From positions 3,169,069 to 3,233,068 of the forward strand of contig NZ_CP012160.1 in assembly GCF_001187845.1 (NCBI RefSeq): a stretch of 64,000 nucleotides of DNA, written 5' to 3'. The DNA is from Octadecabacter temperatus. Lineage in GTDB: Bacteria; Pseudomonadota; Alphaproteobacteria; Rhodobacterales; Rhodobacteraceae. The number at the start of each line of letters is the position of its first letter. Within the stretch, counting starts at the first letter, position 1. Of this stretch, positions 9,073-17,859 are shown piece by piece. Made by a program: the position numbers and the translations under genes. Below the pieces are notes generated by a model, which was not told where the DNA came from, did not search any database, and worked only from the letters and a program-made list of their open reading frames with translations.

Positions 9073-10377
9073 ATGGCTAGAACTTATCTCAAGAAGGCAA
9101 CACTGACGGCGGCGTCAGGTGCATCTGACGTTCATGACCTAGTTAAAGGCATACTGACCGACATTGAGGCTGGTGGTGATGAAACGGCGCGAGAATATGC
9201 GCAAAAGTTTGACAAGTACGACGGAAATATCATTTTGACAGATGCCGAAATTGAGGCTGCATGTGCTTTGGTTCCGCAAAAGCTAAAAGACGATATCCTG
9301 TTCGCTCATGACAACGTTCGCCGCTTTGCCGAAGCGCAAAAGGGAACAGTCACCGACATTGAACTTGAAATTACTCCTGGGCTGATTGCAGGGCAAAAAG
9401 CAATCCCGGTGGATGCTGCTGGGTGCTATATTCCGGGTGGTCGATATAGTCACATCGCCAGCGCCATAATGACAGTGACAACCGCCAAGGTTGCTGGCTG
9501 TAAAAACATCATGGCCACGTCGCCACCGCGTGCAGAAGGTTTGCCACCAGCAATCGTCTACGCGGCCCATATTTGTGGTGCCGATACCATTATGGCGATG
9601 GGTGGTGTCCAAGCTGTTGCCGCAATGACGTTCGGGCTGTTCGGACTTCCCGAAGCAAACATTCTTGTCGGGCCCGGTAACCAATATGTTGCCGAGGCGA
9701 AAAGCATTTTGTTCGGGCGCGTTGGGATTGATATGATCGCCGGACCGACCGACAGCTTGATCATCGCCGATAAAACAGCGGATGCACACATCGTAGCAAC
9801 CGACTTGGTGAGCCAAGCTGAGCACGGCTACAACTCACCCGTTTGGTTGGTCACTGACGATCAAGCATTGGCCGAAGACGTCATGGCCCGCGTGCCAGCA
9901 CTGATTGAAGACCTTCCAGAATTGAACCGCGAAAACGCGACGGCCGCATGGCGTGACTATGCGGAAGTCATCGTTTGTCCCGACCGTGAAGATATGGCGG
10001 CCTGCTCCGATGAATACGCACCCGAACATTTGACCGTTCAGGCGGCTGATTTGGAATGGTGGCTAGACCGTTTGTCTTGCTACGGATCATTGTTCTTGGG
10101 CGAAGAAACAACAGTGTCTTTTGGTGACAAAGCATCGGGTACGAACCACGTTCTGCCAACGTCTGGCGCGGCGGGATATACTGGCGGACTCTCCGTGCAC
10201 AAGTATATGAAAATTGTAACCTGGCAGCGATCCACACGTGAGGGATCTAAGCGGGTCGCCGAAGCAACGGCACGCATTTCCCGACTGGAAGGAATGGAAG
10301 GACACGCACGCGCTGCAGATGTGCGTCTCTCAAAATACTTCCCGGACGAGACCTTTGACCTCGGTGCCGACATTTAA
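9073..10377 (+). CDS. hpsN: HpsN-type sulfopropanediol 3-dehydrogenase (HisD superfamily)
   Basis: A 434-aa protein of the histidinol dehydrogenase superfamily. The start MARTYLKKA and the blocks AAGCYIPGGRYSHIASAIMT, GRVGIDMIAGPTDSLI, VSQAEHGYNSPVWLVT, ASGTNHVLPTSGAAGYTGG and SVHKYMK match what I recall of HpsN from Ruegeria pomeroyi, which oxidises (R)-2,3-dihydroxypropane-1-sulfonate to sulfolactate using NAD+. The Gln/His (SQAEHG) and downstream Asp/His residues fit the zinc site of the superfamily. True HisD of histidine synthesis is less similar and normally sits with other his genes. No hpsO, hpsP or sulfonate transporter lies nearby. The start at 9073 follows an AAAGG ribosome site (9061-9065). 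Confidence 0.82.
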   Translation: MARTYLKKATLTAASGASDVHDLVKGILTDIEAGGDETAREYAQKFDKYDGNIILTDAEIEAACALVPQKLKDDILFAHDNVRRFAEAQKGTVTDIELEITPGLIAGQKAIPVDAAGCYIPGGRYSHIASAIMTVTTAKVAGCKNIMATSPPRAEGLPPAIVYAAHICGADTIMAMGGVQAVAAMTFGLFGLPEANILVGPGNQYVAEAKSILFGRVGIDMIAGPTDSLIIADKTADAHIVATDLVSQAEHGYNSPVWLVTDDQALAEDVMARVPALIEDLPELNRENATAAWRDYAEVIVCPDREDMAACSDEYAPEHLTVQAADLEWWLDRLSCYGSLFLGEETTVSFGDKASGTNHVLPTSGAAGYTGGLSVHKYMKIVTWQRSTREGSKRVAEATARISRLEGMEGHARAADVRLSKYFPDETFDLGADI

Positions 10378-10514
10378 GCATTGCTTGGAAAATAATTGAC
10401 GAATTGGAGGCGAATACCGTTCCTCTCGCTTTGGTGATGACCTTGTAAGGAAGCTGGCAATTCCGTGCGGGCATCCCATATCATGTTACGAACCACTTAT
10501 ACCGGAGGCATCTC

Positions 10515-10961
10515 ATGGCTAAGTACGAAAAGAACACAGACGTCATCGCAACCCTGACACCAGAACAATTCCATGTGACGCAAGAAAGCGGGACAGAGCG
10601 CCCTTGGACAGGTGCGTATCTGGACAACAAGGATGTCGGGATTTACGTCGATATTGTTTCCGGCGAACCTCTGTTTGCATCTTCAGACAAGTACGAATCC
10701 GGTTGCGGTTGGCCCAGCTTTACCAAGCCAATCGAAGCCTCAAATATGAATGAACTAACGGACAGCACGCTAGGGATGGTCCGCACCGAAGTGCGCTCAA
10801 CCCACGGTGACAGCCATCTAGGACATGTTTTCCCTGATGGACCCGCTGATCGTGGTGGTCTTCGTTACTGTATTAACGGTGCATCGCTGCGCTTCATTGC
10901 CAAGGCAGACATGAAAGCCGAAGGTTATGGCGAATACGTAGATCAAGTGGAGGATGTGTAA
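10515..10961 (+). CDS. msrB: Peptide-methionine (R)-S-oxide reductase
   Basis: A 148-aa MsrB that repairs the R form of oxidised methionine in proteins. The sequence shows [12 protein letters not shown], the GHVFPDGP loop and the catalytic cysteine in [11 protein letters not shown] near residue 126. The paired CxxC zinc cysteines of the zinc-containing subgroup are absent. An AGGAGG-like GGAGG box sits eight bases before the ATG. The stop overlaps the msrA start by one base (TAATG), so both stereospecific reductases are made together. Confidence 0.95.
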   Translation: MAKYEKNTDVIATLTPEQFHVTQESGTERPWTGAYLDNKDVGIYVDIVSGEPLFASSDKYESGCGWPSFTKPIEASNMNELTDSTLGMVRTEVRSTHGDSHLGHVFPDGPADRGGLRYCINGASLRFIAKADMKAEGYGEYVDQVEDV

Positions 10962-11464
10962 TGACGGAACGCGCAGTTATAGCAGGCGGTTGTTTTTGGG
11001 GCATGGAGGACTTGATCCGAAAGCTACCCGGTGTTGAATCGACACGCGTTGGTTACACGGGCGGGGACATTCCAAATGCGACGTACCGCAATCACGGAAC
11101 ACACGCTGAGGGAATCGAGATTCTGTTCGATCCGGCAATCATTACCTACCGCCGCATTCTTGAATTCTTTTTCCAGATTCATGATCCGACAACCGAAAAC
11201 CGACAGGGGAACGACCGTGGCATGTCGTACCGATCAGCGATTTACTATGTCGATGAGGGTCAGAAATTAGTTGCAACCGATACAATCAAAGACGTTGATG
11301 CGTCAGGCTTATGGCCAGCAAAGGTCGTGACTGAATTGGCCCCCGTCGCTGACTTTTGGGAGGCTGAGCCTGAACATCAAGACTATCTTGAACGGATACC
11401 TAACGGTTACACGTGTCACTTCATCCGGCCTGATTGGGTCCTCCCACGTCGCGCTGCCGAATAG
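10961..11464 (+). CDS. msrA: Peptide-methionine (S)-S-oxide reductase
   Basis: A 167-aa MsrA reducing the S form of methionine sulfoxide. The catalytic motif GGCFWG lies at residues 9-14, followed by the GYTGG box and the later [15 protein letters not shown] and [10 protein letters not shown] blocks. It overlaps msrB by one base. The stop codon directly abuts that of the convergent hydantoinase-like gene with no spacer. The resolving cysteine near the C-terminus seen in some MsrA types could be the Cys of GYTCHF. Confidence 0.95.
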   Translation: MTERAVIAGGCFWGMEDLIRKLPGVESTRVGYTGGDIPNATYRNHGTHAEGIEILFDPAIITYRRILEFFFQIHDPTTENRQGNDRGMSYRSAIYYVDEGQKLVATDTIKDVDASGLWPAKVVTELAPVADFWEAEPEHQDYLERIPNGYTCHFIRPDWVLPRRAAE

Positions 11465-13459
11465 TTAGCTCGTTATGCGTGGACGTCCTCGCGCCGTGAT
11501 GCGTAGCGTTGCCTCGATGAACATCGTCTGAGCCTCGATCTGCGCTTCCCGCAAGTCGAGGTCCTCAGTTATGCGGATCTCGTCAACACCACTCGCTTTT
11601 GCTTTCTCCGTAGCCTGACGTGTCAGCGCGTTGCGCAACGCTTCGAATGCAGTGTCCTTGTCGCCAAATTGCACAGGGCCATCCGGCAAATGAACCCGAA
11701 ACGCGCCTTCCCCACCACTGGTTACAGTTCCCTCAGCGCGGACCGAAACCTGCCCGACAACAGCGCCAATCGCATTCGCCACCCCGCCATCTTCAGGTAA
11801 AATGGTTTCACATCCAAGACGTTCGCCAACAGCCCCATAATAAGCCTGAGCAGAAGCGCCGAGACCGATGACAGGCATCGCCAACCCGACATTCACACGT
11901 GCGATATTTCTGTGATCGGATAGTCCAATCTGCACAAGCGAATGCTGCGCCAATACCGAAGCCTGATCCCAGCCTTCTTCAACAAAAGCAGTCTCTAACA
12001 ATGCCAAACTTGTCTGTTTCGTAAGTTGATCAATAATCGCCTGCGCCAAGGGTTCTGGTCCGACCGCAAACCGATCACCTGTTCCAATTCTCTGTTTTGC
12101 CAGGACCGACAAACCTTTGAGGGCAGCGTCAGAATCCCAGACGTCCATCAAACCTAACGCGTGACTTGCATCAGAGGGCGTCAGACCAACCATCATCACA
12201 AGACCACGTTGCACCAGTCTAAAAAGGGCTGGTTCATCGACGCGGTTCTTAACTGTATCTGCCCAACGCATAGGTCCATCCAGCAGGCGAGTAGCAACGG
12301 CAGATTCTCTAGCGTCCAGACCAACAGGCGTGTCATGGAACTGGACAACTACGAATTGGAATGCCTCTGGGGGCGGGTTTTCAAGAGCGAGCGCGTCGTC
12401 CAGAGCTGGGTGCACGATGTCTGGGAATTCGAGCGCAAACAAAGACAGGGGCATTACACGTCGTGGACCAAGTAGCAGGCTACGCTCCATCCCTTCGACG
12501 ACAGAAACCACACTATCCCCGCCCAAACCAAACGTCCGCATCGCCACGGCCTCGACCATTGTCCGGTACTTACCGACCTTGGCACCCTGCGGATCAATTT
12601 TTGGTAGGCCATCGCTGAGTATGCAGACATCGGTTGTTGTGCCACCAATATCGCTGACCAGCGCGTTTTGTGCGCCTGTTAGCCACTGCGCGCCGGCAAT
12701 GCTTGCGGCGGGGCCGCTTAAGATTGTTTCAATCGGCCGTTCTCGTGCAAGTTCCGCGGAAATCAAGGCGCCGTCGCCACGAACGACCATCAGGCGGGCG
12801 TCGATCCCTCGGGATGTGACATGGTGTTCCGTCGCGGTGATCAATCTTTCGATCAACCCGACTAGACGCGCATTCAAAACAGCGGTGAGCGCTCGCTTTG
12901 GCCCCCCAAGGGCCGCGCTCAACTCATGAGAGCAGGTTACAGGAACATCAAGAACCTCTCGCACGATTTCACGTGCTGCAATTTCGTGCGCTGCATTCCG
13001 AGTCGCAAACCGCGCGGCAATTGCGACGCCTGTAACCGGGACCGATAAAGACTCTAAACCGGCGTAAAGCGCATCGATATCGAGTGAAATGTTCACAGCA
13101 CCCGAATGAGTGTGCCCACCATTAACTATGACGACAGGGTCTCCATTCAGGGCGTCAGCGAGATCCGATTTCTTGAGTTCTGCTTCGTCAAACCCAATGA
13201 AGACAAGTGCGACACGCCCGCCTTGCCCTTCAACCAGTGCGTTAGTGGCGAGTGTTGTAGAAAGAGACACCATAGAAATAGCGGATGCCGAAACGTTGCT
13301 GTCTTTAAGAACGGCGTCAATCGCAGCACCTATGCCAGAGGCGAGGTCCGGCCGCGTTGTAAGCGATTTAGCACGCGCGACGACTTCGTCGGTTTCGTCG
13401 TTAAGCAATACTGCGTCGGTGTATGTTCCACCGGTATCGATACCAAGAAGATGCGCCAT
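11465..13459 (-). CDS. Hydantoinase/oxoprolinase A-subunit-like protein
   Basis: A 664-aa protein of the HyuA family. The start GIDTGGTYTDAVLL is the phosphate-binding loop of the sugar kinase/actin-like fold, and the block SDIGGTTTDVCILSDG near the middle is its second nucleotide loop. Family members cleave hydantoins or 5-oxoproline with ATP, normally together with a B subunit. No hyuB-like gene is next to it, so the reaction cannot be stated. The start at 13459 is chosen because it brings the GIDTGGT motif to residue 6 and is preceded by GGGAA; an in-frame upstream codon would add eight residues. Confidence 0.85.
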   Translation of the reverse strand: MAHLLGIDTGGTYTDAVLLNDETDEVVARAKSLTTRPDLASGIGAAIDAVLKDSNVSASAISMVSLSTTLATNALVEGQGGRVALVFIGFDEAELKKSDLADALNGDPVVIVNGGHTHSGAVNISLDIDALYAGLESLSVPVTGVAIAARFATRNAAHEIAAREIVREVLDVPVTCSHELSAALGGPKRALTAVLNARLVGLIERLITATEHHVTSRGIDARLMVVRGDGALISAELARERPIETILSGPAASIAGAQWLTGAQNALVSDIGGTTTDVCILSDGLPKIDPQGAKVGKYRTMVEAVAMRTFGLGGDSVVSVVEGMERSLLLGPRRVMPLSLFALEFPDIVHPALDDALALENPPPEAFQFVVVQFHDTPVGLDARESAVATRLLDGPMRWADTVKNRVDEPALFRLVQRGLVMMVGLTPSDASHALGLMDVWDSDAALKGLSVLAKQRIGTGDRFAVGPEPLAQAIIDQLTKQTSLALLETAFVEEGWDQASVLAQHSLVQIGLSDHRNIARVNVGLAMPVIGLGASAQAYYGAVGERLGCETILPEDGGVANAIGAVVGQVSVRAEGTVTSGGEGAFRVHLPDGPVQFGDKDTAFEALRNALTRQATEKAKASGVDEIRITEDLDLREAQIEAQTMFIEATLRITARGRPRITS

Positions 13460-13527
13460 AGATTCCCTTCTCATTTCCCTCACGCTACCGTGTCGTAACG
13501 ATCATGCTGTTCCTAGGGCGACACTTC

Positions 13528-13545
13528 AAAGGCTAAAAGCCTTTT
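13528..13545 (-). terminator. Hairpin at the end of the ABC transporter operon
   Basis: A perfect 7-bp stem AAAGGCT / AGCCTTT with a three-base loop lies immediately after the stop of the ATPase gene; its last bases overlap the stop codon. It lacks a long T tract in the leftward direction, so it may be a weak or factor-assisted terminator. Confidence 0.5.
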
Positions 13546-14191
13546 ACGTCTGGGACAGGTTTTCCAATTCAATAACCTCGCCGCCCGCTGCTTTTGCGTC
13601 CTCGGCATCGTGGGTGACCATCAGAACGGGCAACTCACGTTCTTTCGCGGTTCGGAATACCAAGTCCCTTACTTGGGCGCGCATTTCGGCGTCGAGGCGG
13701 GAAAATGCTTCATCCAACAGTAAAGCACGCGGGTTTGAAAGCAGCATCCGCATCAGCGCAACGCGTGCTTTTTGGCCACCGGACAAGGTTGCAGGGTCGC
13801 GATCAGCGAAATCGTCAAGCCCAACATCGCGCAATCCAGCTTCGATCTTGGCGCGCCTCTCGGACTTGGTCCCGCCGGTGGGCATGCCAAATGCAAGGTT
13901 AGCGCCGACTGACATGTGTGGGAACAGAAGATCATCTTGAAAGAGGATCCCGATGTGACGTGCGTGAGAAGGCCTTTGCGTAATGTTCTCACCGTCTAAC
14001 AAAATCTGGCCCATTCCAGTAAAAGCAGAAGAAAGCGTACCTGTAATGAAAGCCAACAGCGTGGATTTACCGACGCCCGATGGCCCCATCACCGTCAGCG
14101 TATCACCAGCTTGAATGATGTGATCTACCTCAATAAGCGGTTTTCCATCCCTTAGAATGCACACATCTTTCAGGATTAGACTCTTATTCAT
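13544..14191 (-). CDS. ABC transporter ATP-binding protein (YnjD-like)
   Basis: A 215-aa ATPase of the ABC importer type. Walker A GPSGVGKST at 36-44, signature LSGGQ at 136-140, Walker B ALLLDE at 156-161 and the switch His194 are all present. It would power uptake through the adjacent two-domain permease, with which it overlaps by 8 bp. The gene order (CDP-alcohol phosphotransferase, binding protein, permease, ATPase) parallels E. coli ynjF/ynjB/ynjC/ynjD. The substrate of that system is not known; the binding protein is distantly like those for thiamine, iron or polyamines. Confidence 0.9.
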   Translation of the reverse strand: MNKSLILKDVCILRDGKPLIEVDHIIQAGDTLTVMGPSGVGKSTLLAFITGTLSSAFTGMGQILLDGENITQRPSHARHIGILFQDDLLFPHMSVGANLAFGMPTGGTKSERRAKIEAGLRDVGLDDFADRDPATLSGGQKARVALMRMLLSNPRALLLDEAFSRLDAEMRAQVRDLVFRTAKERELPVLMVTHDAEDAKAAGGEVIELENLSQT

Positions 14192-15860
14192 GCAAACTTC
14201 TCCGGTTTCGCCAAAGGATGGCAGGAATGATAAGGGCGAGAGTGAAGGGCACCAAGGCAGCCAGAGTTTGAACTAAGCCATAAACGCCAATTGCACGTCT
14301 ATCGCCCCCTGAAGCCAAGGCAACAGCCTCTGTTGTAAGCGTGGAAACGCGGCCTCCCCCTATAAGCAATGTCGGAAGGTACTGGCCGACTGAAACGGCG
14401 ACGCCAACCGCGGTCGCGATTAAGATTGGGCGCAACAGCATTGGCGCGCGAACACGCCAAAATATAGCCCAAGGGCGAGCGCCAAGAGCGCCGGCGACAA
14501 TCGCATTGCGTGTGTCCCATGAGCGCCAAGGATCACCGAGAGAGAGAAAGACATACGGAAGAACGAATACCAAATGCGCGAGAATAACTGGAATGCGCCC
14601 GACATCAGCGCCAATACTTAGAAGGAGTGTTTGTAAGCCTGGTAGGAACGCAGTCTGTGGGACCAACAAAGGTAGGTAGAGCATCCATAGCCCACGACGC
14701 GAAAGAGGCCTCCCTCTACGATGCTCTGCCTCAAGGCAACCAAGCACCAAAGCCAGCGCGAGAAGCACTGCGATACCAGCGATCAGGAAGGTTTCACCTA
14801 AAGTTGTGAACGCGTCCGGTCCATGTCTGGTCCACGTTCGCATTGTGAAACCATCTGGAAGAACGTTTGGAAAACTCCAGAATGCTGCGAAAGACCAAAC
14901 CAACAAACTTGCGAGCCCAAAGAAAACTGCCAACGCAGAAATAGAGCCTAACAATAGGGAAAACACGCGAACAGGAGCATCTAGTTGCCCGCGGCGGCCT
15001 GACATAATCCAGTAATTTCCAACCCGCGCGATGAGGCGTTCGCCTAGCCACCAAAAACAAAGTGTACCGATCACCAACGCAAGCTGCAAAAGCGCAGCAG
15101 CAGCGCCGGTTAAGCGCATGGAAAGGTCAGGATCGCTCATCCACTTTACGATTTGGACGGATAGCGTTGGCGGTGTGGTTGGCCCAAGGATCACGGCAAC
15201 GTCTACGACGCTCATCGAGTATGCGATGACGACGTAAACCGGCAAACGTATTTGGTTGTAGACGCGTGGGAACACTGTCTTCAGCCAGCCCGTAACACGC
15301 CCATACCCTAGGGATTGTGCGACCAAGAGCGATCTTCGTGGTTGCGCTTGTCCCATTGCCGCGATGGTCATGAGCAGAAGAAAAGGAACCTCTTTTACGA
15401 CCAGTCCCGCGATCATGGCGAGGCCAAGCGGGTCTTGGACAATCAGGATATCCGGTGGCCTCTCCCAACCCGTAAGAACTGGCGAGAGAAGACGCGCGAT
15501 CCAGCCAGAAGGTGCAATAAGAAACGCGAGGCCAAATGCGGCCGCAGCGTGTGGAACCGACAGAAGCGGAGAGAGGAGGCGTTCGAGCGCCCGAAATGCA
15601 TCTGTACCGGCCCAACTAGCAGAAATGAGCGCGACAATCCCAAGCGAGAGCGCTGTCGCAATGAGACCAGTCGCAACTGAAAGGCGCGCGGCATCGAAAA
15701 GACCGCTCCATCCAAACAAGTCACGAAATGGGTCAAGCGACGGCCCATGCAGCCCTGCAGATGGTAACTGCCCAAATGCGGGCAGAACCGTTCCCCATAG
15801 GCCCGCAATGACGGGCCCCAACATTGCAATCAAGGTAAGGGCGGGCAGGAATCGAAGCAC
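14184..15860 (-). CDS. ABC transporter permease, two fused domains (YnjC-like)
   Basis: A 558-aa integral membrane protein starting with GTG. It contains about twelve hydrophobic helices arranged as two tandem BPD-type permease halves (roughly 1-270 and 290-555), so one polypeptide replaces the usual permease dimer. EAA-like loops are recognisable in both halves. It is closest in organisation to E. coli YnjC. It overlaps the ATPase gene by 8 bp and lies 23 bp after the binding-protein gene. The GC content and codon use match the neighbours. Confidence 0.9.
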   Translation of the reverse strand: MLRFLPALTLIAMLGPVIAGLWGTVLPAFGQLPSAGLHGPSLDPFRDLFGWSGLFDAARLSVATGLIATALSLGIVALISASWAGTDAFRALERLLSPLLSVPHAAAAFGLAFLIAPSGWIARLLSPVLTGWERPPDILIVQDPLGLAMIAGLVVKEVPFLLLMTIAAMGQAQPRRSLLVAQSLGYGRVTGWLKTVFPRVYNQIRLPVYVVIAYSMSVVDVAVILGPTTPPTLSVQIVKWMSDPDLSMRLTGAAAALLQLALVIGTLCFWWLGERLIARVGNYWIMSGRRGQLDAPVRVFSLLLGSISALAVFFGLASLLVWSFAAFWSFPNVLPDGFTMRTWTRHGPDAFTTLGETFLIAGIAVLLALALVLGCLEAEHRRGRPLSRRGLWMLYLPLLVPQTAFLPGLQTLLLSIGADVGRIPVILAHLVFVLPYVFLSLGDPWRSWDTRNAIVAGALGARPWAIFWRVRAPMLLRPILIATAVGVAVSVGQYLPTLLIGGGRVSTLTTEAVALASGGDRRAIGVYGLVQTLAALVPFTLALIIPAILWRNRRSLHE

Positions 15861-15883
15861 GTGAAACGACCCCTGCCGCGAAC

Positions 15884-17083
15884 TTATTGCCCAGCGCCGT
15901 AGCGATCGGCCCAGTCATCTGCGATGCGTGTCATCCAGCTTGGGTGTGGTTCTGCTTGAACAGAGCCTAGTTCAGCGGGGGAAAGCGTCGCGATACCAAG
16001 CTCAAGCGCATCAAACAATGCGCGGTCGTCAGCCGTAAGAGCGGCCATATTCAAAACTGTGCCATAGCCCAAAACATTAGGGTCTTGTGCGCGGGCTTGT
16101 GCCTCAGGTGACATCAGGAAGTTCGCAACAACCATTGCGCCAGCGGCCGAACCGGAGTTGTAAGGAATTGCCACGAAAGACGCATTGCCGATTGTTCCAT
16201 CATCCAGAACGAAAGTACGTACTGTGTCTGGCAGTTCAAAGTTCGCAATGGCTGTGGATGCTGCACCCGGGCTGAACGAAATGGACAAGTCCAATTCACC
16301 ATCTGCAATCAGCGGGAACATCGCTGTACCCGTTGCAGGGTACGCGCGGCCTTCACGCCACAATTGCGGCGACAGCGCGTCGAGGTACGCCCACAAAGGC
16401 GCGGTCACCTCGTCGTAGTTTTCATCCGTCGCGGCAACTTGCAAAACGGATGGGTCGTCCAAGATATCAACCAGCGCTTGTTTCAGAAATGTCGTGCCAA
16501 GGAAATCTGGTGGCTGTGGGTAGCTGAACCGACCTGGATTCGCTTGAGCCCATTCCAGCAATGCATCCATCGATCCCAGCGTATCTGGCATCGTCGCGGT
16601 GTTGTGCACAAAAACAACCTGCGCCATCGCCCACGGAGATTCGTATCCTTCAACCGGGACCGTAAAGTCTGTTTGTACCGTCTTACCTTCACTATCGACC
16701 ACGTCCCAGTTTGGAAGCTGTTCCGCGAACGGCCCAAACAGCAACTCGGCGTCTTTCATAGCTGCAAAGTTGGACCCGTTGATCCAGATCATGTCGATCG
16801 CACCATCGTCGTTTTCACCGGCTTGTTTCTCGCTCAAAACACGGGTGACGGCATCCGCGGTATCAGTCAATTTCACATGCTCTAGCGTCACACCGTAGTC
16901 TTCCATCACACGATCACCGACCCACGAGATGAAATCGTTAGTCGTGGTGGAGCCACCCCAAGCGTTCCAATAAACTGTCTGACCGTTGGCCTCAGAGGTT
17001 ACGGCATCCCAATCGGCAGGATCAGGATTGGCAAAAGCAAACGTAGGGGCCGCAAGTGCAGCTACCATTGCGAGATATTTCAT
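15884..17083 (-). CDS. ABC transporter substrate-binding protein (YnjB-like)
   Basis: A 399-aa periplasmic binding protein. Residues 1-18 form a signal peptide (MKYLAMVAALAAPTFAFA) with a probable cleavage after AFA. The mature protein has the type II binding-protein pattern with YWNAWGG at its start and the conserved DMIWINGSNFAAMK segment. E. coli YnjB has the same features. The start at 17083 is fixed by the signal peptide and by a one-base TAATG overlap with the upstream phosphotransferase gene. The ligand is unknown. Confidence 0.9.
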   Translation of the reverse strand: MKYLAMVAALAAPTFAFANPDPADWDAVTSEANGQTVYWNAWGGSTTTNDFISWVGDRVMEDYGVTLEHVKLTDTADAVTRVLSEKQAGENDDGAIDMIWINGSNFAAMKDAELLFGPFAEQLPNWDVVDSEGKTVQTDFTVPVEGYESPWAMAQVVFVHNTATMPDTLGSMDALLEWAQANPGRFSYPQPPDFLGTTFLKQALVDILDDPSVLQVAATDENYDEVTAPLWAYLDALSPQLWREGRAYPATGTAMFPLIADGELDLSISFSPGAASTAIANFELPDTVRTFVLDDGTIGNASFVAIPYNSGSAAGAMVVANFLMSPEAQARAQDPNVLGYGTVLNMAALTADDRALFDALELGIATLSPAELGSVQAEPHPSWMTRIADDWADRYGAGQ

Positions 17084-17700
17084 TAGTCTTCCTTCATTGT
17101 AAAAACACGCCGAGCGGCGAAGAGGCGAAGTGTGGCCGTAGCAAAGCACAGCGAGCCGAAAATCCAAGCGAGAACCGCAAAAGACGTCGGAAACAGGCAA
17201 AGCAACACGAAGAACACGATGGTTTCCGTGCCTTCCAGTAACCCGTTGGAGAAGTAGAGGGACTTTACCCCCTGCGCTGACGTCTCAAGACCGCGTTTTT
17301 CCGCTAGGATCGCGTAGCCTAAAAAGCTCGTTCCGTTAAAGTAAAAACTCATCAACAAGAACGCTCCAGCAATCGCGTTTGCTGATGGATCCAGCACCAC
17401 GAAGGCAAACGGAATAGCGCCATAAAACAGAAAGTCGCAGGCAATATCGAGGTAACCACCGAAATCTGTGGTCTTGGATGCACGGGCGACAGCACCGTCC
17501 AGCCCATCGGCAACTCGAGACGCAAGAAGCGGAATGAGGGCGAGAAACGGCAGGCCAACCGCAATCGTCAACGCGGCAATAAGGCCAAGAACCAGACCCG
17601 CCAACGTAACGCCATCCGCCGTAACGCCACGCGCCGCTAGCGTCTTACCCAACGCGTTGAGCGGTGGATCGATCAATTTACGGGCAGTCGCGTCCAGCAT
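17083..17700 (-). CDS. CDP-alcohol phosphatidyltransferase family protein (YnjF-like)
   Basis: A 205-aa membrane enzyme with about six helices. It has the complete CDP-alcohol phosphotransferase signature between Asp65 and Asp89: DGLDGAVAR, then GG..., and Asp85 and Asp89, so all four catalytic aspartates, the Gly-Ala-Arg and the spacing are intact. The family joins a CDP-linked lipid or alcohol to a second alcohol in phospholipid synthesis; the specific acceptor is not evident. It is the first gene of the transporter operon, just as YnjF belongs to the ynj set in E. coli. Its ribosome binding site is buried in a hairpin (see the next entry). Confidence 0.9.
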   Translation of the reverse strand: MLDATARKLIDPPLNALGKTLAARGVTADGVTLAGLVLGLIAALTIAVGLPFLALIPLLASRVADGLDGAVARASKTTDFGGYLDIACDFLFYGAIPFAFVVLDPSANAIAGAFLLMSFYFNGTSFLGYAILAEKRGLETSAQGVKSLYFSNGLLEGTETIVFFVLLCLFPTSFAVLAWIFGSLCFATATLRLFAARRVFTMKED

Positions 17701-17704
17701 AGGG

Positions 17705-17724
17705 CCTCTCGAGTGTTCGAGAGG
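17705..17724 (-). promoter_or_regulatory. Leader hairpin covering the ribosome binding site of the YnjF-like gene
   Basis: A perfect 8-bp inverted repeat CCTCTCGA / TCGAGAGG with a four-base loop lies four bases before the ATG on the leftward strand. Its start-proximal arm contains GAGAGG, the only plausible Shine-Dalgarno sequence. Folding would hide this site, so translation may be controlled by RNA structure, temperature or a ligand. This is a reading of the sequence, not a known element. Confidence 0.55.
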
Positions 17725-17797
17725 AGTTGTGACCTATGCGCTCTGTTCGCACAATCGTTCTGACACGAATGTGACCACGAGAAGGGCGCGCAAATAA

Positions 17798-17822
17798 AAA
17801 GGGCCACGCAATGCGCAGCCCT
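17798..17822 (-). terminator. Intrinsic terminator after the cytochrome c gene
   Basis: On the leftward strand AGGGCTGCGC and GCGTGGCCCT can pair around an ATT-type loop, with an inner mismatch, and are followed by TTTTTATTT. It lies 38 bp after the cytochrome stop. Confidence 0.7.
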
Positions 17823-17859
17823 ATCGTTGTGTTTCTTACTGAGTGTTCTCGTCTAACGC

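Noticed and set aside
9073..10377. Naming the HisD-superfamily gene hisD
   Set aside because: The N-terminus and several blocks agree better with HpsN and no histidine genes are nearby; the superfamily label alone would be misleading.
13110..13940. A 276-codon rightward frame opposite the hydantoinase-like and ABC ATPase genes
   Set aside because: It spans two real leftward genes and their gap; its protein is Ser/Arg-rich without recognisable motifs.
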